Source: Aquipluma nitroreducens (lineage in GTDB: Bacteria > Bacteroidota > Bacteroidia > Bacteroidales > Prolixibacteraceae). From it: 64,000 nt of DNA. The position numbers and the translations under genes are program-made. The notes beneath the pieces were generated by a model that ran no database searches, was not told the DNA's origin, and saw only the letters and a program-made list of their open reading frames with translations. The stretch spans positions 3,239,001 through 3,303,000 of the forward strand of contig NZ_AP018694.1 in assembly GCF_009689585.1 (NCBI RefSeq), read 5' to 3'. Every line of letters starts with the position of its first letter. The stretch's first letter is position 1. Positions 33,887 through 42,850 of this stretch are shown one piece after another.

Positions 33887-34599
33887 AGCTGAGAACTATT
33901 GCCATAGATGATGAACCGCTTGCCCTCCGGTTAGTGAGCGATTACATCAGCAAAACACCTTTTTTGGAATTGGTCGGCGCTTTCGATAATCCGCTGGATG
34001 CCATCGATTTTCTTTCAGCGGAATCGGCTGATTTGATTTTTGTTGACATTCAAATGCCCGATTTGACAGGAATTGAATTTGCCAGAAGCCTTGAAAAGGC
34101 GCCCAAGATCATATTTACCACAGCTTACGAAAAATATGCACTGGAAGGATTCAAGCTAAATGCGATTGATTATCTGTTAAAGCCATTTAGCTACGAAGAA
34201 TTCCTGAAAGCGGCACAGAAGGCCCGGAAGCAATCGGAACTGGAGTCAAGTGTACTTCCGTCGATTGAAGCAAACAGTCAGTTTCTGTTCCTGAAGTCGG
34301 AATACAAAATACGTCGCATTAACTTTAACGATATTCTTTACATCGAAGGACTGAAAGACTACATCAAAGTTTATACAACAGGCGAAGACAAACCGGTTCT
34401 GTCGCTGAATTCCATCAAATCGCTCGAACAAAAATTGCCTGAAGATCAGTTTATGCGGGTTCACCGCTCGTTTATCGTCAACCTCAATAAGATCGACACC
34501 ATCGAGCGCAGCCGTATCATTTTCGGCAAAACCTACATTCCGGTAAGCGATCAGTACAAAGACAAATTTCAGGAGTACCTGGACAAAAATTTCTTATAG
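33883..34599 (+). CDS. LytTR-family response regulator
   Basis: A 238-residue regulator. The receiver (1-115) has D9, D10, phosphoacceptor D55 (IFVDIQMPDLTG) and YLLKPF lysine. The LytTR DNA-binding domain (about 135-235) has YKIRRINFNDILYIEGLKDYIKVY and FMRVHRSFIVNLNKI. It is translationally coupled to the kinase upstream and ends just before a bidirectional terminator. Confidence 0.95.
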   Translation: MKLRTIAIDDEPLALRLVSDYISKTPFLELVGAFDNPLDAIDFLSAESADLIFVDIQMPDLTGIEFARSLEKAPKIIFTTAYEKYALEGFKLNAIDYLLKPFSYEEFLKAAQKARKQSELESSVLPSIEANSQFLFLKSEYKIRRINFNDILYIEGLKDYIKVYTTGEDKPVLSLNSIKSLEQKLPEDQFMRVHRSFIVNLNKIDTIERSRIIFGKTYIPVSDQYKDKFQEYLDKNFL

Positions 34600-34622
34600 T
34601 TATTGAATTACCTGTGTTAAAC

Positions 34623-34654
34623 AAAAAGAGCGACTCATTTGAGCCGCTCTTTTT
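34623..34654. terminator. Bidirectional terminator
   Basis: AAAAAGAGCG-a-CTC (34623-34636) pairs with GAG-c-CGCTCTTTTT (34641-34654) around an ATTT loop, with A- and T-tracts on both sides. It separates the convergent response regulator and TPR lipoprotein genes. Confidence 0.88.
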
Positions 34655-34674
34655 GAGTTATAATCGGTATGCGA

Positions 34675-36429
34675 TTATTTTACGATTTCTTTGAATTGAG
34701 CTTCGTTGAAATATTTAGCAAACTCCATGTCGGTAGCTGCTGTTTTTTTCAATTCAGGTTTCAGTTCGATTGCTTTTTTCAGGCTTTCGTACATCAGGTT
34801 TTCTTTAGCTGTGCGTGCGCCAACTACTGCCTTGAAGTATTCTTTCCAGTAGCAACCTTGCCATGTGCAGTTTTCCAGCGATTTTAGAGCGCCGTTGTTG
34901 TCGCCAGTAAGGATTTTAGCTAAACCAGTGTTTGGAGAATCTGAATCGCCCAGATATTTAACAGCTTTAGCGTAGTCGCCTTTAATGATGCTTAGAATTC
35001 CAAGGTTGTTGTTTACAGCATCGCCAGCGCCTGAAGCAGCTCCGAAATAAGTTTCAGCTTTAGCTAAGTTGCCTTCTTTCAATTCGCAAACCCCTAGGTT
35101 ATTTTTAATGATTGGCTCATTGTTATTCAACTTTTCAGCTTTTTCGAACAAACTCTTAGCGTCGGCATATTTCTGCTGTTTTACCAAAACCATACCTGCA
35201 TTGTTGTATCCTCTCCAATCGTTTGGATAAATTTTCATGAACGAATTGTAGATAGCCAGTTGTTTGTTGGCTTCTTTAGTTAAAGTAGCAGCATAAAGCA
35301 ATTCGGCTGGGTTCAGTTTCGATGGATCTGAATCGGCCAAAGCAGCAATTTCTTCGTCAGTTTTGCCAATCAGGTCGATGCTGGTAGTGAATTTTGAACG
35401 ACGTAATTGTGGTAAAATTTCGGCAGCAACACTTGTGAAAGCAGCTGAAAGGTTTTTGATTTCGCGTTCACGAACTTCAGGATCGGTGTACATTGAAAGT
35501 ACACGAAGGATCAATTCTTTATCCTGAATGTTTGATTTGCCCATCATTTCTTTGAATCCGTCCCAGTCTTCAGGAGTGAATTTAGTCTTGAATTCGGCTT
35601 CAACTTCGTCTTTTTTCAATTCTTTGGTTAAGAATTTTGAAGAAACGTCCATACGTTTTTCAGCCAGTTTGGTGTTCAAATCCAAAGCTCCGTCAGGTGA
35701 AGCGTACGAAGAAACTTCGATGCTTTTAATTTTTTTCCGTGGATCTTTAGCCGCTTCCTTATTGTATTCATTCAAACGGGCAATTTCTTCCTTGGTCAAT
35801 TCTTCTTTGCGGATATCTGCTTTGTTGATCAGGTATTTGATGTCAGCAGTGTATTCGTCAGGAACAATGCGCTGGAAAGCATCGATGTTTGGATCATATT
35901 TCCCGGTGTTGTTTTTTTCGCGGGTTACACCAATAATTGGAGTTGGGTAATTTACAACCAATGTTGGAGTTGCAAGTACACCTTTAGCCAACTGGATCGG
36001 GGCAAAGTCAACGCTTTTTACACCTTGCGAAGCTGTAATTCTCAGTTCGAGGTTCGATAAACGCATTGCTTCAGCATAAGGAACTGCATCTTTATAGGCA
36101 AAGCTTCCGCCACCATTCAAGGTGATCACTTTGTTATTGGCTTTTACTTTTTCGCCCTGAAGAGTTACAGGTTCAAAAGCTTTTTCGCCACCATCGTATT
36201 TCAATACCGGAGTGGCCACCAAGGTAACTTTCTTGGCAAAATACTTAGCAGGGAATTTGCCATCAATGGCAACATCTACTTTCCCGGCGTGAGTTTCAAG
36301 GATTTCAGGCGTTGTTTTGAAATTGATCAAGTTTGCGTTCTTTTTCATCTTTTGCAAACTGGCACAGCTGGAAAATAGCACAGCCGCCAACGCAACTAAA
36401 GCAAGTGGTTTTAAGTTAATTCTACTCAT
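34675..36429 (-). CDS. TPR-containing outer-envelope lipoprotein
   Basis: A 584-residue lipoprotein (signal LAAVLFSSC, acylated Cys near residue 22). The N-terminal half is beta-rich (about 40-190). A middle segment with SSYASPDGALDLNTKLAEKR (about 240-260) resembles the peptidoglycan-associating OmpA-like fold found in Bacteroidota surface proteins. The C-terminal third consists of TPR repeats (about 395-575). It starts at ATG 36429, the first Met of a clean lipoprotein signal. A perfect TAATTTTG box lies 47 nt upstream. Function is structural or scaffolding by inference. Confidence 0.82.
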   Translation of the reverse strand: MSRINLKPLALVALAAVLFSSCASLQKMKKNANLINFKTTPEILETHAGKVDVAIDGKFPAKYFAKKVTLVATPVLKYDGGEKAFEPVTLQGEKVKANNKVITLNGGGSFAYKDAVPYAEAMRLSNLELRITASQGVKSVDFAPIQLAKGVLATPTLVVNYPTPIIGVTREKNNTGKYDPNIDAFQRIVPDEYTADIKYLINKADIRKEELTKEEIARLNEYNKEAAKDPRKKIKSIEVSSYASPDGALDLNTKLAEKRMDVSSKFLTKELKKDEVEAEFKTKFTPEDWDGFKEMMGKSNIQDKELILRVLSMYTDPEVREREIKNLSAAFTSVAAEILPQLRRSKFTTSIDLIGKTDEEIAALADSDPSKLNPAELLYAATLTKEANKQLAIYNSFMKIYPNDWRGYNNAGMVLVKQQKYADAKSLFEKAEKLNNNEPIIKNNLGVCELKEGNLAKAETYFGAASGAGDAVNNNLGILSIIKGDYAKAVKYLGDSDSPNTGLAKILTGDNNGALKSLENCTWQGCYWKEYFKAVVGARTAKENLMYESLKKAIELKPELKKTAATDMEFAKYFNEAQFKEIVK

Positions 36430-36475
36430 AATGTGTATATTAAATTTGAAGTTGGTGTAATACAATGAATATGTA

Positions 36476-36483
36476 CAAAATTA
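36476..36483 (-). promoter_or_regulatory. -7 element for the TPR lipoprotein gene
   Basis: TAATTTTG on the minus strand fits TAnnTTTG, with the gene start 46 nt downstream at 36429. It lies past the deoxynucleoside kinase stop (36520). Confidence 0.55.
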
Positions 36484-36519
36484 GTAATGTTTCCTTTAAA
36501 TAAAAGCATTAAAATGGGT

Positions 36520-37158
36520 TTAATCCAATATTACCCGTGTTACCCCTTTGTTAAACTGATTATTGAATATTGTGTTTGTTAGTCTTTCAAAGTCAGCCGG
36601 CCTTCCAACAAAATCTATACCATTGGTGTCAATAATTAAAATTGGGAAGTCGGTTTGTTGCCTGAAATAGCCAAAATACCCCTGTGAAATCTTTTCCAGA
36701 TACTCTTTTGTAATGAAAGCTTCATAGATTCTTCCTCTTTCAGCAATATTCTTCAATAGCAAATCGACGTCTTTATGCAAATAGACATATAAGTCGGGTT
36801 TAGGCATTTTTTCATAGATGATGGTAAAGAATTGTCGGTATAAGTTGTATTCGTCTGGTTGTAAGGTGTTTTGAGCGAATATAAGCGATTTCATAAAGTA
36901 ATAATCAGAAATCGTAAATGGACTGAACAGATCGAGGTGACTGAGTTCACGATTAAGTTGGTTGTATCTTTCAGCAAGAAATGCCATTTCGAGCGGAAAG
37001 GAATATTGTTCCTGATTTTCGTAGAATTTGGGCAGAAAAGGATTATCGGCAAATTGTTCCAGTACCAGCTTGGTTTTGTACTTTTCACTAATCATTTGGG
37101 CGAGTGTTGTCTTCCCGGCTCCAATATTTCCTTCTATAACCAAATAATTTAAGCTCAT
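36520..37158 (-). CDS. Deoxynucleoside kinase
   Basis: A 212-residue kinase of the dNK/dGK-dCK family, which phosphorylates deoxynucleosides for salvage. The P-loop GNIGAGKTT lies at residues 10-18. VLEQFADNPFL contains the substrate-contacting Glu. SDYYFMKSLIF holds the DRS-equivalent region in which the usual DR(S) motif is replaced by SDYYF. RGRIYEAFI is the LID-region arginine motif. Length fits. It is preceded by the terminator of the prolyl oligopeptidase gene. Confidence 0.92.
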   Translation of the reverse strand: MSLNYLVIEGNIGAGKTTLAQMISEKYKTKLVLEQFADNPFLPKFYENQEQYSFPLEMAFLAERYNQLNRELSHLDLFSPFTISDYYFMKSLIFAQNTLQPDEYNLYRQFFTIIYEKMPKPDLYVYLHKDVDLLLKNIAERGRIYEAFITKEYLEKISQGYFGYFRQQTDFPILIIDTNGIDFVGRPADFERLTNTIFNNQFNKGVTRVILD

Positions 37159-37173
37159 AATCAGGGCATAAAA

Positions 37174-37203
37174 AAAATCCCGGGTGTTGTTTTCCGGGAT
37201 TTT
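37174..37203 (-). terminator. Terminator of the prolyl oligopeptidase gene
   Basis: AAAATCCCGG (37174-37183) pairs with CCGGGATTTT (37194-37203). On the minus strand the stem is followed by further Ts (TTTTTTT), and it sits between the peptidase stop and the kinase start. Confidence 0.88.
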
Positions 37204-37227
37204 AAAAGTACAATATTTTGTGAAAAG

Positions 37228-37303
37228 AATAGGAGAAAGTCAATAGTCATTGGAAAATTATCTAATAGCTACTTTCCGAATGACTAATGTCTATTTCCTT
37301 ATT
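37228..37303 (-). repeat. Word-palindrome intergenic repeat (AGTCATT-type)
   Basis: GGAGAAAGTCAATAGTCATTGG (from about 37229) faces CCGAATGACTAATGTCTATTTCC (to about 37300). The words and layout match 25300-25378. Confidence 0.65.
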
Positions 37304-39405
37304 TCCATTCCTAAATGATAGAAAACAAACGACCAGACATCGGTATATTCTTCAATAACCTTGGCTGTTGGTTTTCCTGCGCCATGACCAGCTTTGGAAT
37401 CGATACGCACCAAAAGAGGTAATTTATTTCCTGCGCCATATTCCTGAAGGCGAGCCATGTATTTAAACGTGTGTGCCGGAACAACCCGGTCGTCGTGATC
37501 TGCAGTAGTTGCCAGTACTGCCGGATAGGCTGTTCCTTTTTTAATGGTATGGTATGGCGAATAACCATAAAGGTATTTAAACATTTCTTCACTGTCTTCG
37601 CTGGTTCCATAATCGCCTGCCCAAGCCCAGCCAATGGTGAATTTATTGAAACGAAGCATATCCATTACACCGACCTGCGGAAGTGCTACTTTAAACAATT
37701 CGGGACGTTGATTGGTAACCGCACCAATCAGCAAACCTCCGTTTGATCCACCCTGAATAGCCAGTTTTTGGCTTGAAGTGTATTTCTGGTTAATGAGGTA
37801 TTCGGCTGCACCAATAAAATCGTCAAAAACATTTTGCTTTTGCAATTTGGTTCCTGCCAGATGCCATTCTTCCCCATATTCGCCACCACCGCGAAGGTTA
37901 GCCATGGCAAATACTCCGCCATTTTCGATAAATGCAATGCGGGCCGAAGAGAATGAAGGCGTCAGGCTGATGTTAAATCCACCGTAGGCATAGAGAAGTG
38001 TTGGGTTTTTACCATTCAATTCCAATCCTTTTTTGTTAACAATGAACATTGGGATTTTGGTGCCGTCTTTGCTGGCATAAAATACCTGGTTCACCTCAAA
38101 ATCATCGGGATTAAACTTCACTTCAGGCCTGAAATGGAGTGATGATTGGTTCGTTGTAAAATCATATTTGTAAACTTCGCCCGGAGTGTTGAATGAAGTA
38201 TAGCTGTAGAATGCCATTGTGTCATTTTTCTTTCCCGAGAAGCCGCCAACGGTGCCAATTCCCGGAAGTTTAATTTCCTGATCCAGAGCTCCATCGTACG
38301 AATAAAGTTCTGTTTTGCTATGTGCATCAGTCATGTAATTCACAACCAGTTTGCCAGCAATCATGCTAACCGATTCCATCACATCTTTTTTCTCCGGAAT
38401 CACATCTGCCCAGTTTGCTTCTTCTGGTTTATTGGTATCGATTTTTATCAGACGATATTTAGGCGCTTTGTAGTTGGTACGTACATAAAGGTTGTCGCCA
38501 ATGTTGTCAACCGGATTGAATTCAGATTCATAACTGTCTAACAGATTGATAAATTTGCTATTTTTTTTGCTGAGGTCTTTAAAATCGAGCGCATTCCCAT
38601 TTGTCCCGATGCTTTTTGAAACCAACAGGAAGCGTTTGTCTTCTGTTAGTCCGGCACCAAACATGAGTTTCGGATTTTTCGGATCGCTCACAATCAGTTC
38701 GTCTGCCGACTGGTCGGTACCCAATTTATGAAAATAGACTTTTTGAAACTCGTTGGCTTTCGAAAGTTCGCTGCCAGCTTCTGGTTTGTCGTAAGCGCTA
38801 TAGTAAAATCCATCGTTACACCAACTTGCTCCTGAGAATTTAACCCATTGAAGATGATCGGAAAGCAATTCGCCAGTTTCGATGTTTTTAACGAAAATCT
38901 CGTTCCAATCGGAACCAGACTTGGCTACCAGATAAATCAGGTATTTCCCATCATTCGAAATTTCAATTCCTGAAAGGGCTGCGGTTCCGTCGTTCGACAA
39001 GGTGTTAGGGTCGAGCAAAACAGTTGGTTCGGCAGCCAGATCGGGGGTCATATACAAAACACTTTGGTTTTGCAGCCCATTGTTTTTATAGAAGAAATAT
39101 TTGCCAGCTTCTTTAAATGGAGTTCCGTATTTTGGGTAATCCCACAATTCGGTAAGGCGGGTTTTGATCTGATCACGATATGGAAGTTTATTAAGGTAAT
39201 CGAACGTTAATTTGTTTTCGGATTTTACCCATTCGGCTGTTTCGGCAGAGTTGTCGTCTTCAAGCCAGCGGTAAGGATCTTCAACTTCGGTTCCGAAATA
39301 AGTGTCTTTTACATCGCCTTTCTTTGTTGGCGGATACTGGAGTGGTTTTTCAGAGCAGGACATCATAAATGACAGTGCTAAAAAGGAAATAATAATTCGT
39401 TTCAT
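37291..39405 (-). CDS. Prolyl oligopeptidase (S9A), lipoprotein
   Basis: A 704-residue serine peptidase that cleaves proline-containing oligopeptides. A lipoprotein signal (ALSFMMSC) anchors it to the envelope. The N-terminal seven-bladed propeller (about 60-410) is followed by the alpha/beta-hydrolase domain with nucleophile GGSNGGLL, catalytic Asp in ATTADHDDRVVPAH and His in KAGHGAGKP. ATG 39405 was chosen because it begins the lipoprotein signal; the upstream frame is intergenic. Length and order match the family. Confidence 0.95.
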   Translation of the reverse strand: MKRIIISFLALSFMMSCSEKPLQYPPTKKGDVKDTYFGTEVEDPYRWLEDDNSAETAEWVKSENKLTFDYLNKLPYRDQIKTRLTELWDYPKYGTPFKEAGKYFFYKNNGLQNQSVLYMTPDLAAEPTVLLDPNTLSNDGTAALSGIEISNDGKYLIYLVAKSGSDWNEIFVKNIETGELLSDHLQWVKFSGASWCNDGFYYSAYDKPEAGSELSKANEFQKVYFHKLGTDQSADELIVSDPKNPKLMFGAGLTEDKRFLLVSKSIGTNGNALDFKDLSKKNSKFINLLDSYESEFNPVDNIGDNLYVRTNYKAPKYRLIKIDTNKPEEANWADVIPEKKDVMESVSMIAGKLVVNYMTDAHSKTELYSYDGALDQEIKLPGIGTVGGFSGKKNDTMAFYSYTSFNTPGEVYKYDFTTNQSSLHFRPEVKFNPDDFEVNQVFYASKDGTKIPMFIVNKKGLELNGKNPTLLYAYGGFNISLTPSFSSARIAFIENGGVFAMANLRGGGEYGEEWHLAGTKLQKQNVFDDFIGAAEYLINQKYTSSQKLAIQGGSNGGLLIGAVTNQRPELFKVALPQVGVMDMLRFNKFTIGWAWAGDYGTSEDSEEMFKYLYGYSPYHTIKKGTAYPAVLATTADHDDRVVPAHTFKYMARLQEYGAGNKLPLLVRIDSKAGHGAGKPTAKVIEEYTDVWSFVFYHLGMEIRK

Positions 39406-39504
39406 AAAATATTGTTTGGTTGTAAATATACTGTTTGTAGGGAACAAAATCTTATTTGTATCTGTTCCCATATTTTAATTACACCATTAATTTTTGTATT
39501 TACC

Positions 39505-39897
39505 ATGAATGATCAACTGTCGTTTTATCAGCATAAACTGCAATTCGAGATAGATTCCTGGGATTTATCAGTAGCACTTTCCGGAGGAGACAAAATTATA
39601 GTGATTGATACCAGATCATCCGAGGCTTACCAAAGAGAGCATATTCCGGGCGCGATTAATATTCCGCATCGGACAATGACCGAATCTTCAACTTCTCATT
39701 TAGACAAAGATGCTTTGGTTGTTACCTATTGTGATGGAATTGGTTGTAATGCATCGACCAAAGGGGCACTGAATATGGTAAATCTGGGATTTAATGTGAA
39801 GGAATTAATTGGTGGACTCGATTGGTGGAAACGGGATGGCCATGAGACTGTAGGTTCAGGAGCGAAAGGTAAAGAACCAATTGTTTGTGGCTGTTGA
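39505..39897 (+). CDS. Rhodanese-like sulfurtransferase domain protein
   Basis: A 130-residue single rhodanese domain. VIDTRSSEAYQREHIPGAINIPH is the CH2A-like motif, and the active-site loop is CDGIGCNAST (Cys nucleophile at the start). The protein ends in VCGC. Sulfur carrier or persulfide chemistry is family knowledge; the partner is unknown. ATG 39505 was chosen over an upstream Met because the upstream residues overlap the divergent peptidase promoter area. Confidence 0.88.
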   Translation: MNDQLSFYQHKLQFEIDSWDLSVALSGGDKIIVIDTRSSEAYQREHIPGAINIPHRTMTESSTSHLDKDALVVTYCDGIGCNASTKGALNMVNLGFNVKELIGGLDWWKRDGHETVGSGAKGKEPIVCGC

Positions 39898-39921
39898 TGA
39901 AACCTGTATCATAGGTATGTT

Positions 39922-39960
39922 ATAAATAAAAATGCCCGACTAGCGGGCATTTTTATTTAT
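39922..39960. terminator. Bidirectional terminator between rhodanese gene and pnp
   Basis: ATAAATAAAAATGCCCG (39922-39938) pairs perfectly with CGGGCATTTTTATTTAT (39944-39960) around ACTAG, a 17-bp stem with A and T tracts on either side. Confidence 0.92.
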
Positions 39961-39980
39961 CTGTGATGTTCTCGTTCTGA

Positions 39981-42251
39981 TTATCGGCGATCTCCACCAC
40001 CGCGGTTATCACGGCGATCTCCGCCACGATGGTCCCTGCGGTCACCACCACGATTGTCGTCGCGACGTGGAGGACGGTCATCGTTGTTGCGTTCTGGTCT
40101 CTCAGGTCTGTCTGGCATTCCTTCAGGTTTTGGAAGTAATACCCGGCGAGATAATTTCATCTTGCCATCACGATCCATATCCAAAAGTTTTACTTCTACT
40201 TCCTGGCCTTCCTGAAGTTCTTCTTCAACCGTTTGTAAACGGTTCCAGCTGATTTCAGAAATATGTAGCAAACCTTCTTTCCCTGGCATAATTTCAACAA
40301 ATGCACCGAAAGAAGTGATCGATTTTACTTTTCCTTTGTAAATTTCTCCTTTTTCAGGAATGGCTACAATCATTTTGATGCGGGCAACAGCAGCATCGAG
40401 TGATTCTTTGTTCACGCTCGAAATCTGTACAAAACCGATGTCGTCTTTTTCTTCAATAGAAATAACAGTTTTGGTTTCTTCCTGAAGTTTCTGAATGTTC
40501 TTTCCACCAGGGCCGATAATTGGTCCGATGAATTCTTTAGGAACCTGGATGATTACCACACGTGGAACGTTTGGTTTGTAATCTTCGCGTGGTTCAGAAA
40601 TCACTTTCAGAATTTCGCCAAGGATGTGTGCACGGCCCTGTTTGGCTTGTTCCAATGCCTGAGAAAGAATTTCGTATGAAAGTCCTCCAACTTTGATGTC
40701 CATCTGGGTTGCGGTGATTCCCTTAGTGGTACCGGTTACCTTAAAGTCCATGTCTCCAAGGTGATCTTCGTCGCCCAGAATATCTGAAAGCACAGCGAAT
40801 TTATTGTTTGCAGGATCGGTAATCAACCCCATAGCAATCCCTGAAACCGGACGTTTCATTTTCACGCCAGCGTCGAGCATACACATGGTTCCGGCACAAA
40901 CAGTAGCCATTGATGACGATCCGTTTGATTCCAAAATGTCAGAAACCACGCGGACAACATATGGGAAATCTTCAGGAATCATTTTTTTCAAGGCGCGTAA
41001 AGCAAGGTTTCCATGGCCTATTTCGCGGCGACCAACTCCACGAGGGACTTTAGCTTCCCCAACCGAGAATGGAGGGAAATTGTAGTGCAGCATGAATTTT
41101 TCAACACCTTGGTAGGTCACGCTGTCAATTTTCTTTTCGTCCATCTTTGTTCCCAAAGTGATCGACGAAAGCGACTGAGTTTCGCCACGGGTGAAAATTG
41201 CTGAGCCGTGTGATCCCGGAAGATAGTTCACTTCACCCCAAATTGGGCGAATCTGAGTCGTTGTGCGGCCATCCAAACGGATACCTTCGTCCAGAATCAT
41301 GCGACGCATGGCTTCTTTTTCAACGTCGTGGTAATATTTCTTAATTAACTTGATGTTTGTTCCAAGATCGATTTCGGTATTTTCAGCATTGGCTGTTTTG
41401 TATTCCGAAATATACTCTTCAACAATAGCATGGAAACCTTCGATACGAAGTGCTTTATCGTTGAGGCGTTGAGTAGCCAGTTTATAGCAAGCAGGATAAA
41501 GATCTTCGAAAACTTTCGCTTTCAGATCGGCATCGTTTACTTCATGGCAATACGTACGTTTAGTTTTTCCAACCAAAGCTGATAGTTCTTCCTGAGCTTT
41601 GCAGTGTATTTTGATGGCGTCGTGAGCTACTTTAATGGCTTCGAGCATCACTTCTTCTGAAACCTCGTCCATTTCGCCTTCAACCATCATAATGTTGTCG
41701 TATGATGCGCCAACCATGATATCCAAATCAGCTTTTTTGAGCTGTGAAAAGGTAGGATTCACAATCATTTTTCCGTCGATACGAGCTACGCGAACTTCAG
41801 AAATCGGAGTTTCGAAAGGAATGTCGGAAACGGCAATTGCAGCAGAAGCGGCAAGACCGGCTAAAGAGTCGGCCATTACTTCGCTATCCGATGAAATCAG
41901 CGAAACCATCATGGCAGTTTCAGCATGGAAATCGGCTGGAAATAGTGGACGCAAAGCACGATCCACCAGGCGGCCAATCAGTACTTCTTCGTCAGAAGGA
42001 CGTGATTCGCGTTTCAGGAATCCGCCAGGGAAACGACCCGCAGCGGCAAATTTTTCACGGTAATCAACCGAAAGTGGCATGAAATCCACGTCTTCTTTGG
42101 CATCTTGTGCAGCCACAACGGTTGCCAGTAACATTGTGTCACCCATCCGAACAACTACCGCACCGTCGGCCTGTTTGGCTAAGCGGCCTGTTTCAATGGT
42201 AATGGTGCGGCCATCCCCAAGGTCAATTGTTTTAATAATTGCTTGATTCAT
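39981..42251 (-). CDS. pnp: Polyribonucleotide nucleotidyltransferase (PNPase)
   Basis: 3'-5' phosphorolytic exoribonuclease of RNA turnover, 756 residues. Two RNase PH domains (about 15-230 and 325-540, the second with [12 protein letters not shown] and the [16 protein letters not shown] active-site Asp cluster) are followed by a KH domain (about 565-625, [14 protein letters not shown]) and an S1 domain (about 630-700). The C-terminus is an unusually long Arg/Gly/Asp-rich tail ([19 protein letters not shown]). It is downstream of rpsO, as in many bacteria, but a terminator stands between the two. Confidence 0.97.
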   Translation of the reverse strand: MNQAIIKTIDLGDGRTITIETGRLAKQADGAVVVRMGDTMLLATVVAAQDAKEDVDFMPLSVDYREKFAAAGRFPGGFLKRESRPSDEEVLIGRLVDRALRPLFPADFHAETAMMVSLISSDSEVMADSLAGLAASAAIAVSDIPFETPISEVRVARIDGKMIVNPTFSQLKKADLDIMVGASYDNIMMVEGEMDEVSEEVMLEAIKVAHDAIKIHCKAQEELSALVGKTKRTYCHEVNDADLKAKVFEDLYPACYKLATQRLNDKALRIEGFHAIVEEYISEYKTANAENTEIDLGTNIKLIKKYYHDVEKEAMRRMILDEGIRLDGRTTTQIRPIWGEVNYLPGSHGSAIFTRGETQSLSSITLGTKMDEKKIDSVTYQGVEKFMLHYNFPPFSVGEAKVPRGVGRREIGHGNLALRALKKMIPEDFPYVVRVVSDILESNGSSSMATVCAGTMCMLDAGVKMKRPVSGIAMGLITDPANNKFAVLSDILGDEDHLGDMDFKVTGTTKGITATQMDIKVGGLSYEILSQALEQAKQGRAHILGEILKVISEPREDYKPNVPRVVIIQVPKEFIGPIIGPGGKNIQKLQEETKTVISIEEKDDIGFVQISSVNKESLDAAVARIKMIVAIPEKGEIYKGKVKSITSFGAFVEIMPGKEGLLHISEISWNRLQTVEEELQEGQEVEVKLLDMDRDGKMKLSRRVLLPKPEGMPDRPERPERNNDDRPPRRDDNRGGDRRDHRGGDRRDNRGGGDRR

Positions 42252-42388
42252 AATTTTTTGAATAAATAATTTTTTTATGGTACTACAAATGGGCGTGGTG
42301 GGGTATTTTTATTCAGAAAAACGAGTTTGCTGAAGTTTGCCGTTAAAACATGGTACCTGCATATTTTAATAAGGCGTATAAAAATAAG

Positions 42389-42414
42389 AAAAGGCAATAA
42401 AAATATTGCCTTTT
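42389..42414 (-). terminator. Terminator between rpsO and pnp
   Basis: AAAAGGCAATA (42389-42399) pairs with TATTGCCTTTT (42404-42414), an 11-bp stem directly after the rpsO stop. A T-rich tail (TTTTCTTATTTTT) follows on the minus strand. Confidence 0.88.
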
Positions 42415-42424
42415 CAGTGATAAA

Positions 42425-42694
42425 TTATCGACGTAAGTTAAGGTCTTTGATAATCGCACGGTAACGGTTGATGTCCTTTTTCTTTAAATAATCCAAAAGA
42501 CTACGGCGTTTACCTACTAAGGTGATCAAAGCACGCTGAGTGCTAAAATCTTTTTTGTTTGTTCTCAGGTGGTCGGTCAGGTGGCTGATGCGGTATGAAA
42601 ACAATGCGATCTGCGCTTCTGACGATCCGGTGTTTACAGCTGATTCGCCGTATTTTTCGAAGAATTCAATCTTCTTTTCAGGTGTTAAATACAT
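42425..42694 (-). CDS. rpsO: 30S ribosomal protein S15
   Basis: An 89-residue ribosomal protein that binds the 16S rRNA central-domain three-way junction. It is identifiable end to end: SSEAQIALFSYRISHLTDHLRTNKKDF and the C-terminal RRSLLDYLKKKDINRYRAII. Its leader (about 80 nt) has A/T-rich inverted segments (GCAGC at 42729-42736, GCTGC near 42777) that could form a structure. Confidence 0.98.
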   Translation of the reverse strand: MYLTPEKKIEFFEKYGESAVNTGSSEAQIALFSYRISHLTDHLRTNKKDFSTQRALITLVGKRRSLLDYLKKKDINRYRAIIKDLNLRR

Positions 42695-42781
42695 GTAATG
42701 TTTATTAAATTGTTGTACAATGTTTAAGCAGCAGCATCGCTTTCAATAACAACCGCTTAAAATTAGTTTTTAAAAGCTGCG

Positions 42782-42811
42782 CAAAAATAATCAAATATCT
42801 TTGAAATTCAA
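42782..42811 (-). promoter_or_regulatory. Promoter of rpsO
   Basis: On the minus strand TTG (42811-42809) is followed after 19 nt by TATTTTTG (42789-42782), matching the Bacteroidota -33/-7 pair in both sequence and spacing. The predicted leader is about 80 nt. Confidence 0.7.
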
Positions 42812-42850
42812 GTGGGTAGGATATTATTTTTGGATATGGAATATTTTGAA

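Noticed and set aside
41635-42063. Plus-strand reading frame opposite pnp
   Set aside because: It is antisense to a well-supported PNPase gene and has no recognisable domain or start signal.
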